Notes: a model not told the origin generated them from the sequence alone. 64,000 nucleotides of DNA from Pachyseris speciosa (GCA_016490735.1 JAEMWC010000100.1:539001-603000); one strand, 5' to 3'; positions 23,437 to 34,879 are shown, counted from the first letter of the stretch. Program-made: numbers and translations.

Positions 23437-25310
23437 AAATGATTTCAGACCAGCCATGAAGTTTATATTCAGCTGCCACAGGTGCTTTCCCATAAAGTCA
23501 GACACCAGCTGGCTACCAGTGACAGAAGGAACAACACCCATTCCACGTCGATAAGGAAAAAAAATGATACAAGGTCAATGGTCAAGTGGCAGTTATCATA
23601 TGCAAGACTAATTTTATGTAGAGATGGGAGTGTTAGTTCTTCAAAGCCCCTCTCGTTATCCTGCCATGTGTCTTTACAGGAATAAGAAGGTTTACTTCAA
23701 ATTTTCTCCAGTGAATAAACCAAACTTTTGTCAATGTTTGGCCCCCAGAAAGGTCGTCTCTATAAATAGCAGCATCATGTCTTATGGGTGTGGTTCAAGT
23801 TCATGTTACCCCTAAGAGGTACATGTATCAGTTCTTTTTAAATGGGTATGGTCTTCCTTGTACCGTTTTCATTGTTTTAGAATGAAAAATACCAAGAAAA
23901 CCCTTAAATTCACTTAAGATTTTAACACCCTTTTACGCTGTTTTAAAAATTCTCTTTCACTATTTTGTAAAGTCCTCAAGACGTTTGCTTGATTATTATA
24001 CTTATTATTTATCTTGCCTAGCTCATGAAGAAATACTTTTTATCCTAAAGAAGTGACAATAAGACCTTCTGGTCTAAAAATGGTCTCATTAATGCTGTCG
24101 CATACTGTATTCCAGTTAGGCTCATTCACTAGATTCTATTCCATGAACCCAACTCACTCCCCAATCAGATGTTGCATCTTTATTCTTTTTTGTATATATT
24201 TACTGTATATTTTCTAATCTGTATCTTACGTAAAGGTTGTAAAGCTGATCTGAGTAAATAAATGTATTCATTCATTCATTCATTCATTCGATAAAGTGTT
24301 AAAAACGATATCTAATTTCAAATTTCATCCAAAGCTGGGGGACATATTATAGAGTTAGACATAAATTAACTGACTTCCACAGCGGCTATGGACACCAATA
24401 TGGCGGGTCCATATTATTGATGAAAACCAAGAATTGTTTCCATCTATGTAATGGGAAACCGTTATAGATTAATTCTGTAGATGTAGATGTAGAAGTCTTG
24501 TAATTTTCAGAAAATTATTTTCGCCGTGACCTAATATTCTGGTGATAACTGTTTAGCATCCCAAGTTGTTTCTCTGTACCTGTTGTCCAATTCCTTTGTT
24601 TCTGAATGTTATTCATTCATTCAAGTGTATTTTATTTTATTATCCAACTCTGTTAGTTACTGTACAGAAAACGCACGAGACGAGTACAAATATTCCGCGA
24701 TATTGTACATTTGGATATTTGTACTGTAGAAAAGCGCGCGCGTCACGCAAAACCTGTCACACTTTCCCGTGAAAAAGTTCTTCTTTCTATAAATTCTTTG
24801 TTTGCAGTACAAGTTGGGCTTGTCAAAATACAGCACAACTCGTAATAATACTCCGCGGTACTACACGTCAAAACATCTAACAAGATAAATTTATTGATAT
24901 AAACCAAGAATTGATTCCAAGCGCTCAAATCTGCCACCTCCCCACCCCCCACGTTGCGAAAACGGTCGAACAAGAACTGTCATGATGCTGTCTCTTGTCT
25001 TCTCAAGCGGAAGAGGTGTGACGGAACTGTCTTGTTTTGTGATACCTTGGAACTTAGAACTTGGAACGTAATACTCCCAAATAGCTAGGCTAACACTGGG
25101 AGATGCCTCAATGGTGAGAAAGAATTTGGATGGAAAACCTCCTCAAAACGAGATTCGATATGTTGTGAAGTGTATGTTTTCGCCTTTGTTTGAATCCCCA
25201 CCGCTTTATTATGCGAGTTCCCCATGGTGTCGATATGAAAGGGAGAAAGACGTGGAAAATTGTGTTGACCTTACTTGGCATGAGTGTGAAAACTACTTAG
25301 AGTCCCCACC
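23437..25310. other. 3' flank of SNRNP25 and unassigned sequence
   Basis: The 3'UTR probably extends to the AATAAA at 23714 or 24260. (ATTC)n lies at 24263-24290. A 66-codon plus-strand frame at 25111-25310 (MVRKNLDGKPPQNEIRYVVK...) ends where the BEL element begins and could be a disrupted exon, but I do not recognise it. Confidence 0.4.
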
Positions 25311-25315
25311 CCTCC

Positions 25316-25824
25316 TGTTTCGCACCACGGTTTAGGGCACTACTGTTTTTGAGGATACACCGGGAAAATAGAGTCCTCAGGATCTACCAATGTTTTTGGA
25401 CTAGTTTATTCAGCAAGTTTTTCTTGCACACGCTAGCTAGTCAACTGAAAGCGAAAAATACACGTGTGGGCCTCCTATATAACGACTTAAAAATCGAATG
25501 AGACGAAAACAGAAACAAGAAAGCTCTAGAATATAATATTGATGTACTTACAATTCTGTACGGCGTTATCCCGCTTAAGACTAACAATTTTCCAGCTTTG
25601 TTCAAAGGCGTAAAACACACTTTTCCGATAAAGCTGTTCTTAAATGATATTCGATTCCCAACTAGTGCTGACTTTAACCTTAGTCACGAACCTGAACTAA
25701 TCTGATTGGCCTGAAATGGCGGGACAGATCACGTAACAAAACAAAAACTTAAAAGCCCACGTTATCTTAAATAAACGAAAATTGCCTAATAAAATTAAAA
25801 CATCTGTTAGCGAAGTGCAAAACA
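25316..25824 (-). repeat. 3' LTR of the BEL element
   Basis: On the plus strand it runs from TGTTTCGCACC to GTGCAAAACA. It is 509 bp and matches the other LTR except for one transition. The element-internal side begins with a purine-rich stretch (GGGGCCGAG on the minus strand) suited to a polypurine tract. Confidence 0.95.
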
Positions 25825-25929
25825 CTCGGCCCCAGTGCGGAAATTAGGGCCATAATTGAGCAGCGATAAAACAAGCACGGAGCTTTGACTTAACTATAAA
25901 CTAACAGTTCAGCGTTCTATACTTAGTTT

Positions 25930-27855
25930 TTACTGTTCCTTTCCGCAAAGTTCTTCTCTTGTGGCAATGACACAAAGCTTATGGATTGGCCGGTCGTACT
26001 CGCCATTTTGGGTCTTGATGCGCACCTTCCTCACTAAACCGTCTTTGCCGGGGAAGACGTTGGTAATTAGCGCCATCTCCCACTGCGTCCGTTTGCGATT
26101 TGGGTTAAGTTCGAGAACTAAATCCCCGATTTCGACGTTCTCTCTTGTCTGGAACCACTTGTTTCGCGGCAATAGTGTTGGTGCGAAATATTTCATCCAA
26201 CATATCCAGAATTCGCCAACTCTGTTTTGGACGCTTCTCAGCAGATGTCTCGGATTGATTCTGGCTTCCAGCTCAGGCTGGGGAGGAGGGTTGCGTTGTC
26301 CGATCAGGAGATCGTTGGGCGTAATGGGTGGTTCATCCCAGATATCCTCGGAACTTGGATATAGGGGTCGACTGTTGACCATGTAGGTTATCTCAGCTAG
26401 GAATGTCCTCCATTGCTCTTCAGTGAATGCCTGGTTTTTGCATACACTGTTGAGAGCTTGTCTAACGGATTTTATGAGTGACTCCACAACCCCGTTCTGA
26501 TGGCTTGCATGAGGGGTGTTCCATTGCCACTTGAAATCGCAGGCAAATTCCTCGGAAACAGCACTTTGAATCTTGGGAATGTCCCAGTCCTGCATGACCT
26601 CTCTTAGGTATTCCTGTGCTCCAACGAAGTTTGAGCCACAGTCCGACCAACAGACGTTTGGGTGTCCGTGAAGGCATGCGAATCGGCGAAACGCCATCAA
26701 GAAGGCTTCGGATGATTTATCTGTCACGAGCTCTAGGTGAATTGCTCTGGTGGTTGTGCAGGTGAAGATCACAACCTGGGCTTCACGTAGTGTTCTTCGG
26801 TTTAACCTGATCTGCAGTGGCCCGAACATATCCATAGCCGTGTTCGAAAATGGCGGGAATCCAGCTGCCACTCGTAAACTTGGTACTTGGCCCATCAACT
26901 GATCGAGGGGTTTTCTGCGCAGTTTCCGGCAGAGGACACAATTGCTTACGACAGCCTTGGCCATTTTCCTGAGCCCAATGATCCAGTACTTCCGTCTCGC
27001 TTCGTGCATCAGACTCTTGTAACCGCAGTGTCCTCGTTTGTGGTGCAGGTGACGCAAGAGGAGGATTGTCAGCTGATGGTCTCTGGGCAACACAACAGGG
27101 TTTCTCATCTCTTTCGGGAGGATTCTGGCATTTTCGAGGCGGCCATGAGCTCTGATTAGCCCCTCTTCGTCCATACTGGCGATCAACTTCTTGTCGAGGC
27201 TCTGTACATTTATGTGCTTCTGGCTCCATTTTAAGAGCTGTACTTCTGCTTGCCTGAGTTCCTGGACAGTCAAGGAACCGTTGGGCGCGTCCCTGCGTCT
27301 TGTACGTTCAGCAAAACGATGTACGTAAGCCAGGACTCTGCGTGCCTTTGTGAACGTTGAGCATCTTTCCAATAGATTGGAGAAAATGGAGTTACCCTCC
27401 TTTCCTTCTGAGACGGATGTGGCATGAACGTCTCTGGTGTTTTCTTTCCCCTTGTCAATTTGTTTTGGTGTAGTCTTCGTTTCTTTCAAGGCGTCTTCTC
27501 GTTCCTTGTAAGGACTCTGATCATCTTGGAATTGAGGCCATTCCTCTTCTGGTAATTTAAGAAACGGTGGTCCCGACATCCAGCTTTTGAGGTCCCCAGG
27601 CGAAATTCCTCTGGTAAGGGCGTCTGCTGGATTATACTTCGATTTGATGTAGCGGAACTGCTCTGATCCTACTGTTTCCTGGATTTCTGCCACTCGAACT
27701 GACACAAATGGTCTAAATTCTCTGGGTGGAGTCTTGATCCATGAAAGAACTGTCCGAGAGTCTGTCCAGAAGGTCTTGTCGAAGTCTTTGAAGTTAACAA
27801 AGCTCAGTGCCTCTTGGCACGTGTTGTAAATCCTTGTGAGTGCTAAGCACCCCAA
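25930..27855 (-). CDS. BEL pol: RNase H and integrase part
   Basis: This 641-codon frame opens inside the RNase H region (FWTDSRTVLSWI, KYNPADALTRG). A zinc-binding H-x-x-x-x-H..C-x-x-C module follows (HHKRGHCGY...CVLCRK). The DDE integrase core comes next, with Asp in MDMFGP, Asp in WSDCGSNF and Glu in NGVVESLIK. The C-terminal BEL-type domain closes the frame (near QRNPPPQPELE, NKWFQTRENV, GDLVLELN). It is in a different frame from the upstream gag-RT frame. Two in-frame stops and a frame change separate them, so the listed start is only the first Met after the break. The product would be made only as a fragment. Confidence 0.9.
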   Translation of the reverse strand: MGCLALTRIYNTCQEALSFVNFKDFDKTFWTDSRTVLSWIKTPPREFRPFVSVRVAEIQETVGSEQFRYIKSKYNPADALTRGISPGDLKSWMSGPPFLKLPEEEWPQFQDDQSPYKEREDALKETKTTPKQIDKGKENTRDVHATSVSEGKEGNSIFSNLLERCSTFTKARRVLAYVHRFAERTRRRDAPNGSLTVQELRQAEVQLLKWSQKHINVQSLDKKLIASMDEEGLIRAHGRLENARILPKEMRNPVVLPRDHQLTILLLRHLHHKRGHCGYKSLMHEARRKYWIIGLRKMAKAVVSNCVLCRKLRRKPLDQLMGQVPSLRVAAGFPPFSNTAMDMFGPLQIRLNRRTLREAQVVIFTCTTTRAIHLELVTDKSSEAFLMAFRRFACLHGHPNVCWSDCGSNFVGAQEYLREVMQDWDIPKIQSAVSEEFACDFKWQWNTPHASHQNGVVESLIKSVRQALNSVCKNQAFTEEQWRTFLAEITYMVNSRPLYPSSEDIWDEPPITPNDLLIGQRNPPPQPELEARINPRHLLRSVQNRVGEFWICWMKYFAPTLLPRNKWFQTRENVEIGDLVLELNPNRKRTQWEMALITNVFPGKDGLVRKVRIKTQNGEYDRPIHKLCVIATREELCGKEQ

Positions 27856-28048
27856 GAGTTCAAGTCAAGGGATGGTTTTTTGTTTCAGCGGAGCAACAAA
27901 GGGTTTGACAATCACCGGGATGCATTGATAGCTTTCATCATCTAGCTTCCAGCGGAGGAAAATGCCAGCACCATATCCCAGTTCTCCTCCATCCGCAAAG
28001 CCATGTACTTGAGGTGAACCAATTGCTCCCGATGGCTTGTGTTTGCGG

Positions 28049-31000
28049 TCACTTGAAGGTTAGAAGTTGATTTATGGCTTCTTCGTACCCCTTCCATTTT
28101 TGTTGAGTTTCTTCTGAGAGGACGTCGTCCCAACCGTATCCCGCACTCCACAGTTCTTGCAGATCAATTCGGAACTTGAGCGTCACAGGTGCTACGAGGC
28201 CAATAGGATCCCACACTTGGGCTAGAAGGGCGAGGCAGCTTCTCTTTGTGAAGTCTTCGTTCACCCTGACAACTGAATCTTTCTTCAGGCAGAAGGTGTC
28301 TTCATGCTTGTCCCAACGGTGGCCAAGCAAATCTGTAAAGCGCTCATCACCACTAGTTTCGTCAACTTCCGGGCTGTTCGAGTGCCATGCTTTGATTTGG
28401 AACTGACCCTTTGCTAGTACCTTGTCGATGGTACTGGTTACATGCTTGACCTCTGTTGTTGATGGTCTGGATCCACCGATGTCATCAACGTACGTTCGTT
28501 CTTCGAGTTCCTTTGCAGCCTCGGGGAATTCAACTTGCGAAGCTTTCGCTAGGATCTTGATAGCATTTGATGCGATATCAGGAGCTGGCTTGTCCCCAAA
28601 GTTCAGCCGAAGCCACTGGTACACGGTGGGGGGTTCGTGCTGGTTCTTTCTCCACAAGAATCTATGAAAAACCTGATCCTCCGGGTGTACTAGCACTTGG
28701 TTAAACATCTTACGGATGTCTCCAGAGTAGGCATATTCATCCCAGCGCCATGCTGTCAGAACATTAGGCAGACTGTTGATGTAATTCGGACCTTTCTCTA
28801 AATGGTCATTCAAGGAGAGACCATCGTGTCCTTTGGAGGAGGAGTCAAACACCAGTCTGACTTTAGTGCTCTTTTCCGGAGTAAACACGGCTTGCAGTGG
28901 CATGTACCATTCTGGTTGACTGTGATTAACATTCTCATGCGGCACTTTGATAGCAAAGCCTTGTTCCACCAGCTTCCGAACTTCCTTATCTACGACCTCA
29001 AAGCAATCTCTCTTCTTAAACGATTTCTCCGCCGAGTACATTCTCTTCAAGGCAAGGTCATAATTGCTTCTTTTCGGTGGCCCAGCTTCTTTCCATGGCA
29101 TTTTGACTTGCACCCTTCCATACACCAATGTAGTCGAGCTTGACAGGGCTTTCACGAACTTGTTTTCGCGTAGAGCATTTTCACTGCAGGTACAAAGCTC
29201 CGTTGGTCTGACTCCTAAGAAGTCTTGTTGAACGAGTTTCTTGATGTCATCGACAGCACTCAAAGTAGCAATGTCTACTGATCTGATTTCAGACATGCTG
29301 TTTGAACCGGAGTCGACTTGCCCCAGAATATACCAGCCGAAACAATTCCGCTTTGCAATAGGTTCTCCGGGGTCACCGCTAAGCGTGTGGATGTCGATAA
29401 AGGCGTCAACGAAGTCAGTACCAACGAGGAGGTCGACGGCACCACCAGAGAGATGTAGCTTATCTGCTATTGACTTTAGATGGGCGTAACCGTCGATGGA
29501 TTTGCGTGGTACATTCTTGGCGTTGCTACAAGGCTTTCGAACTGTGTGCACTTGAAGATTCTTCACAATATCTTCATCGGTGGGTGATACGATGTCAATC
29601 TCTATCATTTCGGAAACTTCTGCTTTCTTCTGTCCTCCAGCTAAGTTCATTGTAAGGTGTGTCTGTGGACTGGACAGCCTTAGCTGTTTTGCAGCCCTTT
29701 TGGAAAGAAGACTCGTGTTTGAACCAGTGTCCAACATGGCGAGTAGCTCGTTGAGGTTTCCATCGCAATCTCTAATCTTGATTTTCTGCACTGGGCAGAT
29801 TCCAAGAACGTTTCTGACGTCACTAGTCTTCTCATTATCGCTTCCTTGGATGCTGCGGTTCTCAACCACAGGTGGGGTGACTTGACTTGTGAAGATCGGT
29901 GCAGCGGGCCTCAAGTTGGATTCCAACGGTTCACTCTTTTTTTCATTGTGCAGAGAACGGTGATGATTCTTCTTGCACTTATCACAGGATGTACCGTCAG
30001 CCTTTTTGCAGTCATTCGTGTGATGTGACACTCGAAGGCATTTCCGGCATCTTCTATTCTGCCTCACGATATCCCATCTTTGTTTTAGAGACGATTTGTG
30101 ATAGACAGGGCAGGAAGAAAGAAGATGTTTCGAATTACAACCAAGGGGGCATGTTTCATCATCTGTCAAACTGATGTCACTGGAATGCTGATACGATTTC
30201 CTGTGAGAAGGCGGGTCTCGACTCCTGTCACTTTCCGTTTCTGTCTTGCCTCTGGATCTGAGAGATGCTTCTTGGTGGAGCCAAGTTACTAAGTTTGTGA
30301 CGTTTTCTTCTTCCTTTCGACGTTTCATTTCTCTGCCGAACTCTGCATTATCTTTCGGATCCAGGTTGGACAAGAGCCTTGACATGAAGAACGGCGCTTC
30401 AGACGCTTCTTGAACTGGGCATCCATTGTCCTCCATGTCACTCACATACACAGATATCGAGGTTGCATAACGAGCCAGACTCTTGGGGTCGCTTCTAACT
30501 ACACCATAGTTAGTGACCTCTGCAAGGAGCGCATCCATCAGTTTCCTTCTGTCAGCGAATTCAATGTCAAGAATTTCCCACGCTCTGTCAATAACTTTGC
30601 AAGTCTTCACCTGCTCTGCCCACCAAGATCCTCTCGGCAATGCCTTACGGAAGCGTTGGAGCTGCTCACCTTTGTCTTGTTCGTATTTGTTCATCCAGTG
30701 GTTGAACTCTTTTTTCCAAGTGATGTACGTTTTTCGGGATCCATCCCATGACGGAACCGATAACCTTTCTAGGCCACTTACCGGTACTTTGGATTTGGCG
30801 GCCATATTTTGAGCCATCTGTTTTACTGCAGTAGCTACTTCTCCAAGAACTGCGGTGTTCTCAGTGGTATCTTGTAATTGAGGAATGCTAAGTTCCTTTT
30901 CGTAACTTGCGTATTTTTGTAAAGTTTCTAAATATCTTTGTTTAATGTCATCTCCAGATTTCAGATTATTTGTAATTCGTTCATCTTCTGAAGTGACCTC

Positions 31001-31207
31001 TTCTTCAACGAATCTGTCAGCAATGACCTCTATTTGTTTCTTAATCCCCTTGTACTTTGACTCAATCTCCTTAAATACGGTTGATAATAACTTCAGGTCG
31101 GGTTTCACTGAGTAAAGTGCTTCAAATTCGTCGAACAATTCATAAAGCGCGTGTTTAGCGTTATCTCTTTTCCCAGAGAGAATCTTGATATCCACTTTGG
31201 GTGGCAT
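28049..31207 (-). CDS. BEL gag-protease-reverse transcriptase
   Basis: This 1,052-codon frame begins 317 bp inside the 5' LTR edge, as expected for a BEL polyprotein. The Gag part has a coiled N-terminus and an SVPSWDGSRKTYITWKKEF block. Two knuckle-like CxxC modules follow (CRKCLRVSHHTNDC, CDKCKKNHH). Next is an aspartic protease with LDTGSNTSLL. The reverse transcriptase has VRLVFDSSSKG, the GDIRKMFNQV block and the YVDD catalytic box. It stops at a TGA (28049-28051) just before RNase H. Downstream the frame changes, and another TGA lies at 27865-27867. Confidence 0.93.
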   Translation of the reverse strand: MPPKVDIKILSGKRDNAKHALYELFDEFEALYSVKPDLKLLSTVFKEIESKYKGIKKQIEVIADRFVEEEVTSEDERITNNLKSGDDIKQRYLETLQKYASYEKELSIPQLQDTTENTAVLGEVATAVKQMAQNMAAKSKVPVSGLERLSVPSWDGSRKTYITWKKEFNHWMNKYEQDKGEQLQRFRKALPRGSWWAEQVKTCKVIDRAWEILDIEFADRRKLMDALLAEVTNYGVVRSDPKSLARYATSISVYVSDMEDNGCPVQEASEAPFFMSRLLSNLDPKDNAEFGREMKRRKEEENVTNLVTWLHQEASLRSRGKTETESDRSRDPPSHRKSYQHSSDISLTDDETCPLGCNSKHLLSSCPVYHKSSLKQRWDIVRQNRRCRKCLRVSHHTNDCKKADGTSCDKCKKNHHRSLHNEKKSEPLESNLRPAAPIFTSQVTPPVVENRSIQGSDNEKTSDVRNVLGICPVQKIKIRDCDGNLNELLAMLDTGSNTSLLSKRAAKQLRLSSPQTHLTMNLAGGQKKAEVSEMIEIDIVSPTDEDIVKNLQVHTVRKPCSNAKNVPRKSIDGYAHLKSIADKLHLSGGAVDLLVGTDFVDAFIDIHTLSGDPGEPIAKRNCFGWYILGQVDSGSNSMSEIRSVDIATLSAVDDIKKLVQQDFLGVRPTELCTCSENALRENKFVKALSSSTTLVYGRVQVKMPWKEAGPPKRSNYDLALKRMYSAEKSFKKRDCFEVVDKEVRKLVEQGFAIKVPHENVNHSQPEWYMPLQAVFTPEKSTKVRLVFDSSSKGHDGLSLNDHLEKGPNYINSLPNVLTAWRWDEYAYSGDIRKMFNQVLVHPEDQVFHRFLWRKNQHEPPTVYQWLRLNFGDKPAPDIASNAIKILAKASQVEFPEAAKELEERTYVDDIGGSRPSTTEVKHVTSTIDKVLAKGQFQIKAWHSNSPEVDETSGDERFTDLLGHRWDKHEDTFCLKKDSVVRVNEDFTKRSCLALLAQVWDPIGLVAPVTLKFRIDLQELWSAGYGWDDVLSEETQQKWKGYEEAINQLLTFK

Positions 31208-31523
31208 TGTGTTTGATTAAATTCTTGTGGTTACTAGAACTTCCTTAGCCTCGTTTTCATGCAAAGTTTTTTGCGTGCGGCGACACTCTAATGTTGTAGT
31301 AAAACAAGGCGGTATTCATAAACTCGTAAAACAAGAAATAAAGTGAATCGGAAAATTTCTACCTTTGACTGAGAAGTTTTGCCTTTGACGATGTGCGGGT
31401 TTTCAAAGACGGTCGGTCGCTCCTTTAGGCTGTCAGTTGTCCTTGTTTCCCTGCCGTTTTGACGTCCTTCTCGATGGCGTGATGACCTTTGGCGTGTATC
31501 TTCTTCTTGTGAAGAATTTTGAC

Positions 31524-32032
31524 TGTTTCGCACCACGGTTTAGGGCACTACTGTTTTTGAGGATACACCGGGAAAATAGAGTCCTCAGGATCTACCAATG
31601 CTTTTGGACTAGTTTATTCAGCAAGTTTTTCTTGCACACGCTAGCTAGTCAACTGAAAGCGAAAAATACACGTGTGGGCCTCCTATATAACGACTTAAAA
31701 ATCGAATGAGACGAAAACAGAAACAAGAAAGCTCTAGAATATAATATTGATGTACTTACAATTCTGTACGGCGTTATCCCGCTTAAGACTAACAATTTTC
31801 CAGCTTTGTTCAAAGGCGTAAAACACACTTTTCCGATAAAGCTGTTCTTAAATGATATTCGATTCCCAACTAGTGCTGACTTTAACCTTAGTCACGAACC
31901 TGAACTAATCTGATTGGCCTGAAATGGCGGGACAGATCACGTAACAAAACAAAAACTTAAAAGCCCACGTTATCTTAAATAAACGAAAATTGCCTAATAA
32001 AATTAAAACATCTGTTAGCGAAGTGCAAAACA
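31524..32032 (-). repeat. 5' LTR of the BEL element
   Basis: 509 bp, TGTTTCG..AAAACA on the plus strand. It is paired with 25316-25824. The 316 bp between it and the gag start is the untranslated leader. Confidence 0.95.
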
Positions 32033-32090
32033 CCTCCCCCTGTAGGCCAATGGCAGTGTCATTTTCAGTGACACAAGTCACCTTGTGGTC

Positions 32091-32390
32091 TCTGCGTCTA
32101 CAGGCAGACAATCCGACCTGCGTGAAGTCACGCACGCTATTTGATCTCACACATTATCTCTATTTTGAAACGGCTGTTTTCGGCTTCATTGAAGTGATCG
32201 GGAGAAATGTTCCGTAAAATACCGAATTTTATAGTATAAGTTGTTAAAATTCGGTATTTTACGGAACATTTCTCCCGATCACTTCAATCAAGCAGAGAAC
32301 AGCCGTTTCAAAATAGAGAGTATGTATGAGATCAAATATATAGCTTGCGTGACGTCACGCAGTTCCGATTGTCTGCCTGTAGTAGAGTCA
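32091..32390. mobile_element. Foldback element with about 145-bp arms
   Basis: The left arm (ACAGGCAGACAATC..TATTTTGAAACGGCTGTT..GAAGTGATCGGGAGAAATG) is mirrored almost base for base on the right, around a short AT centre near 32235-32245. One arm carries TGACGTCACG. It is adjacent to the BEL insertion but outside its target duplication. Confidence 0.85.
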
Positions 32391-32655
32391 TAGTGTACAC
32401 AAAGCTCGATGACCGCTGATGTTTGTGGGTAGGGTATCTCCCTCTCTGAAAACCGCGTTCGACTCCAAGTCAGCGTGGCAATAGCCCATTTCCGATATAT
32501 TTAGGCGCGGAAGATTGGTAACGAAAATCGACGCGAAAGTGAGGCTTGGGGGAATAGCGCGGGAGAAACAATACACTCAAAGTGCAAACAACTGAATTTT
32601 GAGGTTCAGGGCAGTAAAAATCTGAAAATGGAGAGCAGTTTTTAAAAGCGTTCAA

Positions 32656-33474
32656 TGGCTAAACGATTATTTGACAAAACGAGGAATACAGGTATCAGAT
32701 CAAGGACGTGGTAAACGAAAAGCTGAAGTTCAATCCAGCTGCTGAACTTGTGGAGCTCGCACGAAGAGCGAGTGAATAGATGGTTCCACGGTTATTGGCG
32801 CCATAACTGGGGGACAAACGCGGCTAAAATTACAGTAAATGTATGGGATTTTGACCGACTTTGAACCGCTGTAACGCCGCTAAAAAGAGGCGGATTTCCA
32901 ACATTTGCCACTACTTTTAACGTTTTTATTGATATCGTTCATTCATCAGAAAATAAGGCCATTAACGAAGGTACAACGTCCGTAAATAAGAATTATAAAT
33001 CTTCTCGTGTGGCTTCTAAATTCGCGATAATTTGCATAATTTTAATTAGAGAGGTTTGTATGAAATCTTAAAAATTCGTTTGCGGTCGATGTAGCCTGAA
33101 TCTGTTCTTTATACTTCATGAATACAATATCAGTACAAACGTCTTTTGAAAGAAATTTTCGCTGCGGAAATCCGCCTCTTTATAGTGCTGTTACAGCAGT
33201 TCAAAGTCGGTCAAAATCCCATACATTTACTGTAATTTTAGTCGCGTTTGCCCCCCAGTTAATATGGCGCCAATAACCGTGGAACCATCTATTGAAACTA
33301 AGATGGATCGATGAAGACGAGGAAGACTTGTCGGACGAGTTAGTAAGTAAACTGAGAGCTGAAAAGGAACCATACCAAACCCTATTAACATCAATGGGTG
33401 GACCTGCAATTTCGTCAGCATACGACAATTTACTTTTGCTGACTAACACACGTATCTTCCATCTTGGCAGCTGA
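32656..33474 (+). pseudogene. Broken coding exon interrupted by a DNA element
   Basis: The left part reads WLNDYLTKRGIQVSDQGRGK and then, in another frame, AAELVELARRASE. The right part (33292-33474) reads LKLRWIDEDEEDLSDELVSK and onward. The pattern resembles a SAP-like helix-extended-loop-helix motif followed by an acidic linker, but I cannot name the family. A 511-bp TIR element sits between the halves. Stops and a frameshift in the left half show it is not an intact exon. Confidence 0.45.
32779..33289. mobile_element. 511-bp long-TIR element, TA target duplication (copy 1)
   Basis: About 120-bp terminal repeats begin GATGGTTCCACGGTTATTGG and are mirrored at the right end. TA occurs at 32777-32778 and 33290-33291. 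A diverged second copy of about 540 bp is at 40361-40902. The interior is AT-rich and non-coding. Confidence 0.88.
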
Positions 33475-34790
33475 TCATTCCACTCCAAGATTCCACTCTT
33501 CATGCCTTTCTTCGCAAAGATTTTGCTTCGGAGCTTCCTTTTCTGGATTAAATATTGTGGGAACAGCTCCTGTGGCAGCAGAAATCTATCCTGACAGGGC
33601 TCCTGATCCTGACAATTCCTTTTTAATGTCTTTTTTCGGAAATGCAGAGAACAGATTCGAGGATCGACGAGAGTAAGGAATTTATCATCGGCTCTTCTTC
33701 AAAACATTTGCCACTTCGTACGAATTTTTATAGCAGAAGGAAAACGAAAAATAGAACAGATTTGCCTTTTTGTGATTGCTATTAGTACAGACCGCAGCTG
33801 CACAGTATTTTACCATGATAAGTATGTAAGCCTTAATTTTTACAGATTCTAATTGTTTTCCTTCATTTGTTTCAGCCGGTCTTCCCCCAAGCCTTTCTTG
33901 GTACCAATGTCTCGCGCCCAAGCATGTCGGAAATGGGCAATTCCGGGAATAATTTTAAGTGTTTTCACATGACGTCAAATACTTCAATATGGCAGGTGGT
34001 CACGTGAATAAAAACGCTCTGTATGCAAACGACAATGGCACCGATTTGTGAGATTTACGACAAATAATATATTCGTTTCTAGGGTTTCCCCTTTTTAACA
34101 CGGAGGCCGTACGTGGAGGAAAGGTACGCGGATTTCTTAGGCAGCAAACCCTAGTTGTAGTAGAGGACACGGATGAAATAAGCTGACAAGGTATTTACTT
34201 TCAAGTCTTTCGCTTTTTGACTCTATAAAAAGTTTGAGAGAGATTTTTACTCCTCGTAATTTTGAGCGAGAGAGCAGAGTCGGTTTGGCTAATGGAAACA
34301 AGTTATTACCCGTCTAAAATATACGGAACTGGAATCAGAAGACGGCCGGGGTAGCGCTCGGCCACGAATTCATTTAATTTCGCTTTATACTTGTTTTGAT
34401 CGGTTCTCTTTATTTCAAAATCGTCATACACTCTAATATTTGAGCAGAACTTACCCCTCAAACAAACGCTAACGATACTCAGTTAACCGAGTTCTGTTTT
34501 AGAACGAGAAATCATCACATATTTAGGCTTCAGTCATGCTGTAGTCGTGAACGAGTGTGGCATAACTTTAATGACCGGATAACGAGCCCCTTGCGGTTAA
34601 CAGCCTGCTTCCGTGTGGTTTCCTAGCAACCCCTAGCAAAGATAGACCGAGCAAAGGGATTTTTCGATATTTTTCTCGCGCGAAAATGGGGCGAGAGCAA
34701 AAAAAGCTTTTCCGTGTGGTTTCCTAGCAAAAGATAGACCGAGCAAAGGTGTGTTCTTCACCAAACACAGATAGCGTGACTCTTCTTTAT
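33475..34790. other. No gene seen; local direct duplication at 34612-34757
   Basis: TTCCGTGTGGTTTCCTAGCA and AGATAGACCGAGCAAAG occur twice about 105 bp apart. A fragment of the AGGGCCTGGG MITE family starts at 34799. No supported coding. Confidence 0.5.
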
Positions 34791-34879
34791 AAAAAGTAAG
34801 GGCCTGGGTACGATTACAAACGCGATTTAAAAAAATCACGCAATGGTTTCTCACATGAAAGGGCATCTCAAACTTAATC

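Larger units (their letters stand above)
25311..32037 (-). mobile_element. Full-length BEL/Pao LTR retrotransposon
   Basis: The 6,717-bp element (25316-32032) is flanked by the 5-bp target duplication CCTCC (25311-25315, 32033-32037). Its 509-bp LTRs differ at one base by eye, TGTTTTT versus TGCTTTT near 25392/31600, which points to a recent insertion. The minus strand encodes gag-protease-RT, then RNase H-integrase. The single long reading frame expected of BEL elements is broken near 27865-28051, so this copy cannot make an intact polyprotein. Confidence 0.95.

Noticed and set aside
26887..30812. Several 60-148 codon frames opposite or out of frame with BEL pol
   Set aside because: Shadows of the two long BEL frames, with no independent motifs.
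32219..32285. Rho-independent terminator-like hairpin
   Set aside because: It is the centre of a 300-bp foldback element in a eukaryotic context, not a bacterial terminator.
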